Source: Pontiellaceae bacterium (GTDB lineage Bacteria > Verrucomicrobiota > Kiritimatiellia > Kiritimatiellales > Pontiellaceae). From it: a stretch of 32,273 nt of DNA. Under the pieces are notes generated by a model. It saw only the letters and a list, made by a program, of their open reading frames with translations, made no database searches and had not been told where the DNA came from. The DNA lies in contig JAFGVP010000177.1 in the NCBI GenBank assembly GCA_016937945.1, positions 1 to 32,273 of the forward strand, read 5' to 3'. The translations under genes were made by a program, and so were the position numbers. This document shows, piece after piece, positions 9,536 to 16,641 of the stretch; the first letter of the stretch is position 1; every line of letters begins with the position of its first letter.

Positions 9536-9561
9536 AAACCCTGCCCTTCAAGGCGGGATTT
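9536..9561. other. Hairpin in the sdhC/malic enzyme divergent region
   Basis: AAACCCTGCC (9536-9545) and GGCGGGATTT (9552-9561) pair with one mismatch and one G-T wobble around the loop CTTCAA. On the plus strand TACTTTTT follows, so it could act as a weak terminator or leader attenuator ahead of the malic enzyme gene, or simply shield the two divergent transcripts. The stem is imperfect. Confidence 0.35.
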
Positions 9562-9602
9562 ACTTTTTCCAAGGTAACAGCCAGACCGGATTCGTTTGAA
9601 GA

Positions 9603-9631
9603 TTGATTTGCCGGCCATCCCTGAGCATAGT
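9603..9631 (+). promoter_or_regulatory. Possible promoter of the malic enzyme gene
   Basis: TTGATT (9603-9608) and CATAGT (9626-9631) are separated by 17 bases and lie 35-63 bases before the ATG. Both hexamers depart from consensus, so this is only a candidate. Confidence 0.25.
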
Positions 9632-9665
9632 GGCGCGCTTAACCCCATTTCTGCAGGAGATAACC

Positions 9666-11123
9666 ATGGCTAAATTCGAAGACCTGAAACTTGAAAACCT
9701 CGACCAGCTCTTTCCGGAAGACTTTTCCAAGGAGCAGATCGCTCAGGGAAAAACCCTGTTCCTCAAGGAACTGTCCGACAGCATGCACCGCTTTTACGGC
9801 GGCAAAATGCAGACCGTTCCGAAGGCCGGATACTATGGGTTCAACTGGTTCAATGTCTGGTACTCCCCCGGCGTCTCGAAAGTGTCGACGGAAATCCGCG
9901 ATAATCCCGAGCGCTCCTTCGAACTCTCCAACCGCGGCAATCTCGTGGCCGTTGTTTCCGACTCCACCCGCGTGCTTGGCGACGGCGACTGCGGTCCGTC
10001 CAGCGGCCTCGGCGTGATGGAAGGAAAAGCCTACCTGATGAAATATCTCGGCGGCGTGGATGCCGTTTCGCTCTGCATCGATTCCCGCAACGAAAAGGGA
10101 GAACACGACCCGAAGAAGATCATCGATTTTGTAAAAATGGCGGCGCCCAGTTTTGGCGCGGTCAATCTGGAAGACATTTCCCAGCCCAACTGTTTCGAGG
10201 TGCTCGATACCCTGCGCGAAGCCTGCGATATTCCGGTCTGGCACGATGACGCTCAGGGAACCGGCTGCGTAACGCTCGCCGGACTCATTAACGCCCTGAA
10301 GGTGGCCGGAAAGAAAATCGGCGACGTCCGGATTGCCATGCTCGGCGCCGGCGCCTCCAACACCACGATTGCAAGCCTGATCCTGCAGGCCGGCGGCGAC
10401 CCCGCCAGGATGGTGATGTGCGATTCCCGCGGCGGCCTGCATTCCGACCGTGCCGATATCGAAGCCGATACCGCCTTCTACAAGAAATGGGATCTCTGCC
10501 AGCGCACCAATCCCGATAAAATCAACTCCATCGAAGCCGCCATGGAAGGCGCGGATGTCCTGATTGCCCTTTCCCGGCCAGGCCCGGACACCGTCAAGCC
10601 GGAGTGGATCAGCAAGATGGCCGACAAAGCCATCGTCTTTGTCTGTGCGAATCCGGTTCCGGAAATCTATCCGCACGCCGCCAAAGAAGCCGGCGCCTAC
10701 ATTGTGGCTACGGGCCGCGGCGACTTCCCGAATCAGGTGAATAATTCGCTCTGCTTCCCCGGACTGCTGAAGGGCGCCCTGCTGGTGAAGGCCCGCAAGA
10801 TTACCGATACGATGGCGATCGCCGCGGCACACGCAATTGCAGAAACGGCGGAAAAGAAAGGCCTGACCCCGGACTATATTGCTCCGCTTATGGATGAGCC
10901 CGAAACCTTCCCGGCGGTGGCACGAGCTGTTGCAGAACAGGCCCAGATTGATGGCGTGGCACGCGTTGAAATGACCGGCGAGGAGGTCTACAATCAGGCC
11001 AAGAAGGAGATCGACGAAGCCCGTGCACTGACCGAACACCTGATCAAGGAAGGCTTCATTGCCGAGCCGACCACGGAAATGCTTGAAGCGTGCTTTGATA
11101 AAGCCATTGCCCAGATCCGGTAG
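9666..11123 (+). CDS. Malic enzyme (NAD(P)-dependent, decarboxylating)
   Basis: This enzyme decarboxylates malate to pyruvate and CO2 with reduction of NAD or NADP, connecting the C4 pool made by the divergent sdh operon to pyruvate. The 485 residues are typical of short bacterial malic enzymes. Visible are the catalytic Tyr in WYSPGVSKVSTEI (Tyr66), the Lys in GVMEGKAYLM (Lys121), the metal ligands in NLEDISQPNCFEV and WHDDAQGTG, the dinucleotide fold in MLGAGASNTTIASLIL, and ANPVPEIYP. A C-terminal phosphotransacetylase-like domain, present in long MaeB proteins, is absent. The ATG at 9666 follows a clear AGGAGA ribosome site; an upstream open stretch of 21 codons lacks one. NAD versus NADP preference is not decidable here. 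Confidence 0.95.
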   Translation: MAKFEDLKLENLDQLFPEDFSKEQIAQGKTLFLKELSDSMHRFYGGKMQTVPKAGYYGFNWFNVWYSPGVSKVSTEIRDNPERSFELSNRGNLVAVVSDSTRVLGDGDCGPSSGLGVMEGKAYLMKYLGGVDAVSLCIDSRNEKGEHDPKKIIDFVKMAAPSFGAVNLEDISQPNCFEVLDTLREACDIPVWHDDAQGTGCVTLAGLINALKVAGKKIGDVRIAMLGAGASNTTIASLILQAGGDPARMVMCDSRGGLHSDRADIEADTAFYKKWDLCQRTNPDKINSIEAAMEGADVLIALSRPGPDTVKPEWISKMADKAIVFVCANPVPEIYPHAAKEAGAYIVATGRGDFPNQVNNSLCFPGLLKGALLVKARKITDTMAIAAAHAIAETAEKKGLTPDYIAPLMDEPETFPAVARAVAEQAQIDGVARVEMTGEEVYNQAKKEIDEARALTEHLIKEGFIAEPTTEMLEACFDKAIAQIR

Positions 11124-11142
11124 TCATCCCGGATCGGCTTTT
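11114..11142 (+). terminator. Hairpin overlapping the malic enzyme stop codon
   Basis: GATCCGG (11114-11120) and CCGGATC (11129-11135) pair perfectly over seven bases around an eight-base loop that starts with the stop codon TAG, and GGCTTTT follows. It is a plausible weak intrinsic terminator; the T-run is only four bases and the next gene begins at 11148, so read-through is likely. Confidence 0.45.
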
Positions 11143-11147
11143 GTGCC

Positions 11148-11549
11148 GTGAAAAGAAACAGCGTCATTACAGCCCTGTGCACCGCCGGCATTTTTGTGTG
11201 CGCGGCAAGCGTCTGTGAGTTTGTGCTCTGCGGAACCTGGGTTATGCCGCTGTCTCTCTCGGTGCTGGGGCTGATCACCTTTACCGTCTATGCCGCCGAT
11301 AAACGGGCGGCCGAGCGCGGTGCGTGGCGGATTCCGGAGGCACATCTTCATCTTTTGGCCGTGCTCGGCGGCTGGCCGGGAGCCCTGATTGCGCAGCAGG
11401 TTTTCCGACATAAGACCCGTAAGCGTTCGTTCCGTGTGGTTTTCTGGATCACCGTGGTGCTTCATATCGGGGCCACGATTTTGCTTTTGTCCCCCTTCGG
11501 CCGGCCGGCGCTGCAATCGATTGTCGACATGATCGCGGCGGGCCGATAA
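11148..11549 (+). CDS. DUF1294 membrane protein
   Basis: This is a small integral membrane protein of 133 residues with hydrophobic segments at about 6-28, 32-50, 70-86 and 96-117. The DUF1294 signature is clear: YAADKRAAERGAWRIPE, then LLAVLGGWPGALIAQ and FRHKTRKRSF. Many relatives carry an N-terminal cold-shock domain; here it is absent and a membrane segment takes its place. The start is GTG at 11148-11150, the only one giving the full first segment, although the ribosome site is weak. It lies 24 bases after the malic enzyme stop. The function of the family is not known. Confidence 0.82.
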   Translation: MKRNSVITALCTAGIFVCAASVCEFVLCGTWVMPLSLSVLGLITFTVYAADKRAAERGAWRIPEAHLHLLAVLGGWPGALIAQQVFRHKTRKRSFRVVFWITVVLHIGATILLLSPFGRPALQSIVDMIAAGR

Positions 11550-11632
11550 GTCCACCCGCGAAAAAGCCCGCACCCGGCACGGGGATTGCTCGTTATTCGA
11601 TGAATCTGATCACAAAATCGAGGGCAATCGAT

Positions 11633-11836
11633 ATGAATTCATGGGTGATACTTTTGAACGTGCTGCTGAGCGCAATCGGACTGGGATATATAGTATACGG
11701 TCGAAGGCAGATGCATGCCATGGCACTGATCTGCGGGATCGCACTCTGCGTATTCCCCTTTTTCCTTCACAGCATCTGGCTGATTCTGCTGATTGCCGCC
11801 GTCATCATGGCTCTTCCTCGCTTTGTGCAGTTTTAG
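11633..11836 (+). CDS. Small membrane protein, 67 residues
   Basis: A short, very hydrophobic protein: about residues 5-20 and 28-63 form two or three membrane segments separated by GYIVYGRRQMHA, a positively charged turn that suggests which side faces the cytoplasm. It resembles a widespread family of small proteins with the pattern GLGYxxYG...CGxALxxFP, to which no reliable function is attached. The ATG at 11633 is chosen because GAGGG lies eight bases upstream; another ATG in frame at 11600 lacks a ribosome site. It stands alone between the DUF1294 gene and a CBS gene. Confidence 0.65.
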   Translation: MNSWVILLNVLLSAIGLGYIVYGRRQMHAMALICGIALCVFPFFLHSIWLILLIAAVIMALPRFVQF

Positions 11837-11982
11837 CCATTGGATATTCCGCCTCGGGCCGGATTCGCGAAACATGCAACCGGTTGATATTGCGCCGTTA
11901 TTCCGAACTGGAGCCGCCGGAATGCAGATTTGCGTCAGTCAAGAAACCGGGAGGATTCACCTGTTGCGGCCCCGAGCCCTGT

Positions 11983-12004
11983 GACCGGTATTGGCAAACC
12001 GGTC
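11983..12004 (+). promoter_or_regulatory. Perfect hairpin/palindrome just before the CBS gene
   Basis: GACCGGT (11983-11989) and ACCGGTC (11998-12004) are perfect inverted repeats around ATTGGCAA and end 21 bases before the CBS gene ATG. It could be an operator for a dimeric regulator or a leader hairpin. It has no T-run. Confidence 0.35.
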
Positions 12005-12025
12005 GATTCATGCTTACATGCAGGG

Positions 12026-12445
12026 ATGAAAACCATTGGCAGCATGATGCAGACACGGGTCGTGACCGTGGAGATGGATGATACCCTGCACGTCGTGAAG
12101 ACGATTTTTGATCATACCCGTTTTCACCACCTGCTGGTCATTGAGAACAACCGGCTCAAGGGGGTCCTTTCGGACCGGGATCTCCTGAAGGCGCTGAGTC
12201 CGAACATCGGAACAGCGGCCGAACTGCCGCGCGACAGCGCCACCCTGAACAAGCGGGTTCATCAGATCATGTCCCGCAAACCGATCACCCTGCCGCCCGA
12301 AGCCACCGTGGAGGAAGCAGGACAGTTGATGATAGCGCATCGTATTTCCTGCATTCCGGTCGTGAATGCACTTCACGAAATCCGGGGGATTCTCACGTGG
12401 CGGGATCTCCTGCCGGAGCTGTTTGATACGAATTCCGCGCTCTAA
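12026..12445 (+). CDS. CBS-pair protein
   Basis: This 139-residue protein is made of two CBS motifs and nothing else. The first covers about 1-60 (MKTIGSMMQTRVVTVEMDD, then HHLLVIENNRLKGVLSDRDL), the second about 82-135 (IMSRKPITLPPEATVEEAGQ, then ISCIPVVNALHEIRGILTWRDL). Between them lies ALSPNIGTAAELPRDSATLNKR, a linker conserved in a family of stand-alone CBS proteins from marine bacteria. CBS pairs generally bind adenosine-containing ligands. The ATG at 12026 fits the family N-terminus, but the AGGG before it is too close to be a normal ribosome site and the frame is open upstream to 11930. No operon partner is evident. Confidence 0.82.
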   Translation: MKTIGSMMQTRVVTVEMDDTLHVVKTIFDHTRFHHLLVIENNRLKGVLSDRDLLKALSPNIGTAAELPRDSATLNKRVHQIMSRKPITLPPEATVEEAGQLMIAHRISCIPVVNALHEIRGILTWRDLLPELFDTNSAL

Positions 12446-12536
12446 AGCTCACCGCGCTGCACTATTGCCGTCCGACACCGGAACCTCTAGGATCAAAGAC
12501 TTATTATCCAGCAGCATATCATAGGGAGCGGGAGAC

Positions 12537-13676
12537 ATGATGAACAATTCAGTAGAACTGGGACCTCGGCAGAAGGCAACAACGGCAGCAGCGATCACAT
12601 TAGGAGCCGCATTGGTCGTAATCTTTTTTGCGTTTGCACTCACCTGGGGACTGGCACGTTTTGCCGGCGTATTCAAGGATGTGCTTCTTCCGCCGGTCGT
12701 TGCCGGGATTCTGGCCATGCTGGTCCGTCCCTACTATGACTGGCTCCTGAAAGTCTGCCGACGCAAAGCGGCCGGTGCACTGAGCATCTTTTTCCTGACG
12801 GCACTGGTTCCTTTGGCACTGCTCCTGTGGCTGGCCGGAACCTTTGTTGCCAACCAGCTGATCCTGCTGATCGACGAACTTCCTTCCATGGTAAACGCGA
12901 TGCAGGAGGCTGCCCGGACGAACTGGCCGCAGATCATGGCACTGCTTGAAAAGTATGGCGTCAGTGCCGGACTCGAAGGATTTATTCAGGACCCGGGACA
13001 GATGGCCTCCAATGCCGCACAGGCCGCCATTGAGCAAATCGCCCAGTCCATCCTGCATATGTCGCAATCGGTCTCCTCCCTCCTGGCCTGGGCCGTCCTT
13101 CCGGTCTACCTCGCCTTTTTCCTCATGGCCAAACCGTTTGAGCCGCAGCAGATCGGTGAATTTCTGCCATTCCTGAAGGAAAACACGCGCAAGGATGTGG
13201 TCTATCTCTTCGAGCAGTTTGTCGCCATCCTGCTGACCTTCTTCCGGGGACAGATCATTATCGCGCTGATTCAGGGCGTTCTATTTGCCATCGGATTTGC
13301 GCTGGTCGGGCTCCCCTACGGCCTGATGATCGGGATGCTGCTCGGCATTCTCAATATCATTCCATACTTGGGCAGCATTGCCGGACTTGCCGTGGCCATT
13401 CCCCTTGCCTATTTCGGCGATGACGGCGGCGTCCTGCGCATTGTGCTGGTTCTCGTCGTCTTCAGCGCGGTTCAGGCCATTGAAGGCTATGTCCTAACCC
13501 CTCGCATCATGGGCGAACGTACCGGGCTGCATCCGGCCATCATCATTTTCGCCGTCTTTTTCTGGGGCACCGCCCTCGGCGGCGTTCTCGGCATGATGCT
13601 CGCCATTCCGCTGACCGCCTTCGCCGTCGTATTCTGGCGCCTGCTCAAAAAGAAATACATCAGGGAGGTTCTTTAA
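12537..13676 (+). CDS. AI-2E family (PerM-type) membrane transporter
   Basis: A 379-residue integral membrane protein of the AI-2E exporter/PerM family; members have been linked to autoinducer-2 export or sodium/proton exchange, and the substrate here is unknown. About eight membrane segments are seen. Two come near the N-terminus (20-45 and 47-63), then one at about 77-100. A long extramembrane loop with helices follows (105-180). The conserved C-terminal half has FRGQIIIALIQGVLFAIGF, GLPYGLMIGMLLGILNIIPYLG, QAIEGYVLTPRIMGERTGLHP and GVLGMMLAIPLTAFAVVF. The start is one of two adjacent ATGs at 12537/12540 behind GGGAGCGGGAG. A hairpin terminator follows at 13720. Confidence 0.92.
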   Translation: MMNNSVELGPRQKATTAAAITLGAALVVIFFAFALTWGLARFAGVFKDVLLPPVVAGILAMLVRPYYDWLLKVCRRKAAGALSIFFLTALVPLALLLWLAGTFVANQLILLIDELPSMVNAMQEAARTNWPQIMALLEKYGVSAGLEGFIQDPGQMASNAAQAAIEQIAQSILHMSQSVSSLLAWAVLPVYLAFFLMAKPFEPQQIGEFLPFLKENTRKDVVYLFEQFVAILLTFFRGQIIIALIQGVLFAIGFALVGLPYGLMIGMLLGILNIIPYLGSIAGLAVAIPLAYFGDDGGVLRIVLVLVVFSAVQAIEGYVLTPRIMGERTGLHPAIIIFAVFFWGTALGGVLGMMLAIPLTAFAVVFWRLLKKKYIREVL

Positions 13677-13719
13677 ATCACCCCGTCAGTCAGATGACTC
13701 CCTGAAAACGATCTTCAAA

Positions 13720-13752
13720 GGGTTCCATGCCGGAAACACCGGCACGGAACCC
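13720..13752. terminator. Bidirectional hairpin between convergent genes
   Basis: GGGTTCCATGCCGG (13720-13733) pairs with CCGGCACGGAACCC (13739-13752) with one mismatch over 14 bases and a five-base loop AAACA. It lies between the ends of the AI-2E gene (13676) and the opposing small gene (13760). The flanking T-runs are short on both strands (TT and TTT), so it may rely on stem strength. Confidence 0.7.
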
Positions 13753-13759
13753 TTCTGCG

Positions 13760-14062
13760 TTACGACGTTCCGAAGTAGAGCAGTCCAAGCAGGACGGCAC
13801 CGATGGAAGACTGAAGCAGCATGCGTCCCCACGGCTCACCACGCTCTTCAAACATTTCAGCCTTCGGGATCCTGTTCCGCTCCGGATTCCGGGCAACTTC
13901 ACGCTGCCGCTGCTCATGATCGACATATACGATGCGACGTCCCTTCAAACCTGGTCGTGCTGATACCTTGATCGACATCTCGCCCCGGTTCCAGGCAGCA
14001 GGACCGAAGCCGGCCATGTTTTCCATGTCGAAACGCTGCATTTTATCGGTGTTGAGTTTCAT
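13760..14062 (-). CDS. Small protein with C-terminal membrane anchor, unknown
   Basis: A 100-residue protein that I do not recognise. Residues 1-80 are polar and rich in Arg, Glu and Met (for example RNPERNRIPKAEMFEERGEP) and contain one basic beta-rich stretch, MSIKVSARPGLKGRRIVYVD. Residues 80-98 (LLQSSIGAVLLGLLYF) form a single C-terminal hydrophobic segment, a tail-anchor layout that would leave the bulk in the cytoplasm. Met residues are frequent near the N-terminus. The ATG at 14060-14062 is supported by AGGAAAAGAG. The gene stands alone, with 246 bases upstream and the bidirectional hairpin downstream. Confidence 0.65.
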   Translation of the reverse strand: MKLNTDKMQRFDMENMAGFGPAAWNRGEMSIKVSARPGLKGRRIVYVDHEQRQREVARNPERNRIPKAEMFEERGEPWGRMLLQSSIGAVLLGLLYFGTS

Positions 14063-14308
14063 GTCTCTTTTCCTTTCTGTTCAGCATCCTCTTTCGATTC
14101 TGAATACCTTTTTATATAGTACCAATTCTGTACCAAACGTGGGCGCTAATATATTATTGCCGCATTATAGATTTTTTTTCGGAGGGCTTTATCCCGATGA
14201 TTGATAGGTTTTTGGATTTTCAAGGCCTCCGGACCGGCGGCGATACGTACCGAGGGCGGCTCGCCTGCAATAAACAAAACCCGACAATCTAACTGTAAAC
14301 GGTATTAT

Positions 14309-14767
14309 TTACTGACCAGCCGGAAGGAGTGCCTGGAAGCATTGCTCACGATGGTCAAAAATGCGTTTGAGTGTCGGTCGGATGAAGCCGGCATGAACGG
14401 GACGCCCCAACAGGCCGAACGGAACTTCATACGAGACGTGATCCACCATTCGAACTTTTTCGCCCGCCTGCTCAATGAGATGTTCATGATACCAGAACCG
14501 GTACGGCCCGATTTTCTGCTCATCCACAAAATACCGACCGGGATCAATATGCTTGATCTCGCTGACCCAGGGCTGCCAGCCCATCAGTGGAATCCGGACC
14601 CGGTACTCCACCAGCAGTCCGTTGAACATAACCTCCGGCACCGGACTGACAATTTTAAAGGACATATCATCCGGCGTAATCCGATCGAGATTCTGCGGAT
14701 GACTGATAAAACGCCACACATCCTCAATGGATGCAGCGACCTCTATTTCCGTGTGCAAAGTATACAT
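14309..14767 (-). CDS. SRPBCC-fold (START-like) protein
   Basis: A soluble 152-residue protein with the START/SRPBCC helix-grip pattern. It opens with TEIEVAASIEDVWRFISHPQNLDRITP, has a beta-sheet core (VEYRVRIPLMGWQPWVSEI, then FVDEQKIGPYRFWYHEHLIE) and ends in a C-terminal helix after GRPVHAGFIRPTLKRIFDHREQCF. Related proteins are often called cell-division inhibitor-like or ligand-binding proteins, and often occur alone. No catalytic residues can be assigned and the ligand is unknown. The ATG at 14765-14767 is preceded by TGAGGATTT, and that ribosome site falls inside an inverted repeat described separately. It follows the VC0807-type gene by 79 bases in the same direction. Confidence 0.8.
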   Translation of the reverse strand: MYTLHTEIEVAASIEDVWRFISHPQNLDRITPDDMSFKIVSPVPEVMFNGLLVEYRVRIPLMGWQPWVSEIKHIDPGRYFVDEQKIGPYRFWYHEHLIEQAGEKVRMVDHVSYEVPFGLLGRPVHAGFIRPTLKRIFDHREQCFQALLPAGQ

Positions 14768-14771
14768 TTGA

Positions 14772-14810
14772 AATCCTCATGCGGCAGAATAACCGCCTTT
14801 TAAGAGGATT
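14772..14810 (-). promoter_or_regulatory. Hairpin that would hide the ribosome site of the SRPBCC gene
   Basis: On the minus-strand transcript GAATCCTC (from 14810 down) can pair with GAGGATT (14778 to 14772), with a second inner stem GCGG/CCGC (14796-14793 with 14784-14781). The downstream arm is the GAGGA ribosome site of the SRPBCC gene, five to eight bases before its ATG. Such a structure would block translation unless melted or bypassed, as in RNA thermometers or other cis-acting switches. Pairing was judged by eye, without energies. Confidence 0.4.
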
Positions 14811-14846
14811 CGCAAAAGCGCCGGAAACCTTTCAGGAAAACGCTCT

Positions 14847-15596
14847 TTATTCCGCAGTCGGCTCTTCGATGCACTCTTTTTTCGGCTTGCGGTGCTGGGC
14901 CGCCAGAACATCATCCAGCTCCAGTCCGGTCAGCTTGGTGAGCGTATTGAAGAGTGCATTAAAAACAAACAGCATGGCGATCATAACCGGAATGAGCACC
15001 ACGGTATTGCTGAGCCCCGTCATTTTTCCCAGCTCCGCCGCATATTCCGGACTGCCCGGAGGGCTCTTGAGCACCAGCGCCGCAAGCGTCCCGCTGAGTA
15101 CCGATGAAAGCAGCATAACGCCGGCAAATCCCCACGATAACCCGACCAGCCGCTTCTCGAACCGCTCTTCATTATTCTGATCCTTCAGTCCCTGATGCAG
15201 ACGCTCCAAATCGAATATCGCATCGGTCAGCATCAGTTTCTTAATCAGCGGAAACGGTGTTTTCAGCGAGATCACAATCACGAGTCCGATGACGAGCGGA
15301 ATGGCCGCCTCCTTGACAATCATCCACTCCTTCGGCAACTGCTTCAGCCCGAAAACGCCCGTCAGCAGAACACTGACCAGTCCGATGATGGCCAGCACAT
15401 CGGCTTTCTTCTTCGTGATAACGGTCTTGATTCCGTGCGTGACCGGAAAGGCGACTGCAATGATCAGAGCCCAAACAGGCCCCAACCCCAGCATGCCGTC
15501 CGGCTTGCTCATGAAGGTGAGAATGCAGACGGGAATAACAATGTTCACCAACAGACTGATGACCGGACTTTCGGGCTTAGACTCGGCTTCTTTCAT
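14847..15596 (-). CDS. VC0807-type integral membrane protein
   Basis: A 249-residue polytopic membrane protein matching the VC0807 family pattern. An N-terminal block NIVIPVCILTFMSKPDGMLG-LGPVWALIIAVAFPV is followed by GLVSVLLTGVFGLKQLP, KEAAIPLVIGLVIVISLKT, and a cytoplasmic loop with FDLERLHQGLKDQNNEERFE. Two further membrane segments flank the conserved SPPGSPEYAAELGKMTGLS. The C-terminus LTKLTGLELDDVLAAQHRKP is polar. About seven segments in all. The family has no established function. The ATG at 15594-15596 is preceded by GGAGG; the frame is open far upstream, but that stretch is Arg-rich and overlaps the end of the next gene. Downstream lies the SRPBCC gene. Confidence 0.78.
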   Translation of the reverse strand: MKEAESKPESPVISLLVNIVIPVCILTFMSKPDGMLGLGPVWALIIAVAFPVTHGIKTVITKKKADVLAIIGLVSVLLTGVFGLKQLPKEWMIVKEAAIPLVIGLVIVISLKTPFPLIKKLMLTDAIFDLERLHQGLKDQNNEERFEKRLVGLSWGFAGVMLLSSVLSGTLAALVLKSPPGSPEYAAELGKMTGLSNTVVLIPVMIAMLFVFNALFNTLTKLTGLELDDVLAAQHRKPKKECIEEPTAE

Positions 15597-15664
15597 GCAA
15601 CCTCCAAAAAGAAAAGAGGATACGTCCAGCCTCCATTTAAACCAATGAAAAAGTAATGCGTTAG

Positions 15665-15685
15665 TCCGGCGCGACATGCGCCGGA
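15665..15685. terminator. Hairpin after the secreted-protein gene
   Basis: TCCGGCGC (15665-15672) and GCGCCGGA (15678-15685) pair perfectly around GACAT, 15 bases past the stop of the minus-strand secreted-protein gene. On that strand a TTTTT follows about ten bases further on. It is a likely terminator separating this gene from the VC0807-type gene. Confidence 0.55.
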
Positions 15686-15699
15686 GCCGGAAGGATGCA

Positions 15700-16197
15700 T
15701 TACAACGCGGGCGGCGGGCCCGGCGGATCCGATGGTTCATTGCCCGGCGGTGTGGGCCCAGACGAGGACGGCGGGTCAGGCGGATCTGACGGTTCATCGC
15801 CGGGCGGCGTCGGCTCAGACGTGGTGCTGTTGCTCTCGACTTTGATCACTCGGAAATAGCACCCAACTGATTCCGGAGTCGCCACGAGGGTCGAAAGATT
15901 TGTCTCCGCGGTAAATTCCGTCCCGATATTACTCCATGACTCGTCGCGCAGGACACCACAGCACTGTAGCTGATAATTCTGCCCTTCCGTGGTTTCAACC
16001 TGAAACTCGATTTCGCTCTCGCGCACGTCGATCGCAGTAATCCGACCCGACGCATAAACCGGCGTTGCACCCAGCAGAACGGCCGCTGCGACAAACGGGA
16101 GAATTCGCCGGCCGATCCGCGGTCCCGCTTCGACATTGAAATGCCGGCTGATTCGTCTGTTTCCGATGTGCTTCATGGCCAGCACAAATAGCAACAT
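15700..16197 (-). CDS. Secreted protein with beta-domain and Pro-rich repeat tail
   Basis: A likely exported protein of about 165 residues. A signal peptide is visible (RRILPFVAAAVLLGATPVYA, cut expected after YASG or nearby). Then comes a beta-domain of about 65 residues with ITAIDVRESEIEFQVETTEG, YQLQCCGVLRDESWSNIG and CYFRVIKVE. This matches the small 'YQLQxS..L..W.NIG...YRV' module that recurs in secreted proteins of Verrucomicrobiota relatives. The tail is two copies of a unit of about 17 residues, PTPPGDEPSDPPDPP and PTPPGNEPSDPPGPP, probably an extended spacer or wall-spanning region; no C-terminal sorting signal is present. The start is uncertain: ATG at 16197, ATG at 16176 and a TTG at 16227 are all possible, and the n-region is long for the first two. 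Confidence 0.6.
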   Translation of the reverse strand: MLLFVLAMKHIGNRRISRHFNVEAGPRIGRRILPFVAAAVLLGATPVYASGRITAIDVRESEIEFQVETTEGQNYQLQCCGVLRDESWSNIGTEFTAETNLSTLVATPESVGCYFRVIKVESNSTTSEPTPPGDEPSDPPDPPSSSGPTPPGNEPSDPPGPPPAL

Positions 16198-16227
16198 CTT
16201 TGCCAGCCAATTCTTTCCCCCTACCAA

Positions 16228-16641
16228 AATATATTGATGGTTTTACATAGTCTAGAGAAGCTGCAGAAGAGCAAATGAAGAGCTGACGTGACACGCCTTT
16301 TTACAATCGGTATCAGGACTTTAAATATCCCTATTATACGGTCGTATCGCTCACCAAAAAAACCTGCCCGAAAAACACCCGATATTTTGTTATTTTTCAG
16401 GCGTAACTCGCCACAACACCCTCATAAGTTTTTATTACTTCCGTCGATATAAGCTCTTTCTTGATCGCGCTGCCGATTTTTTCCCGGGACAAATTTAAGC
16501 GGGAATTCAGCCGCCGGCGGCCGGTCCACTTAACTGAAAAAAAATGAATATAAATATTCCGTCTACCGTTCCAACAGCGTTCTCCCCAGATCTGCGAAAC
16601 CCGATCCGCCTTTGACGGGGTGGCCAGTGGGCGACCGGAGT
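16228..16641. other. Gene-poor, AT-rich stretch at the left edge of the defence island
   Basis: No gene can be supported here. A TATAAT (minus strand, 16333-16338) lies upstream of the secreted-protein gene and may be its -10 element, although no -35 box was found at the right distance. A minus-strand frame ending at 16397-16399 is open for about 100 codons without a start. Its last 35 or so residues (LSREKIGSAIKKELISTEVI and following) look protein-like, so it may be a relic of a lost gene. Base composition is visibly lower in GC than the flanking core genes. Confidence 0.4.

Noticed and set aside
9639..11039. 466-codon minus-strand frame opposite the malic enzyme gene
   Set aside because: The plus-strand frame has all malic enzyme motifs and a ribosome site; the reverse frame is His/Gly-rich shadow sequence.
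11554..11580. Possible minus-strand terminator CCCGTGC/GTGCGGG followed by CTTTTT
   Set aside because: No minus-strand gene ends there and the stem needs two wobble pairs.
14147..14290. GC-rich inverted segments (GGAGGGCTT with AAGGCCTCC, and GGCGGCTCGCC) in the gap before the small anchored-protein gene
   Set aside because: Loops are long, no T-run is in the right place, and no second copy was found in the window; perhaps a repeat remnant.
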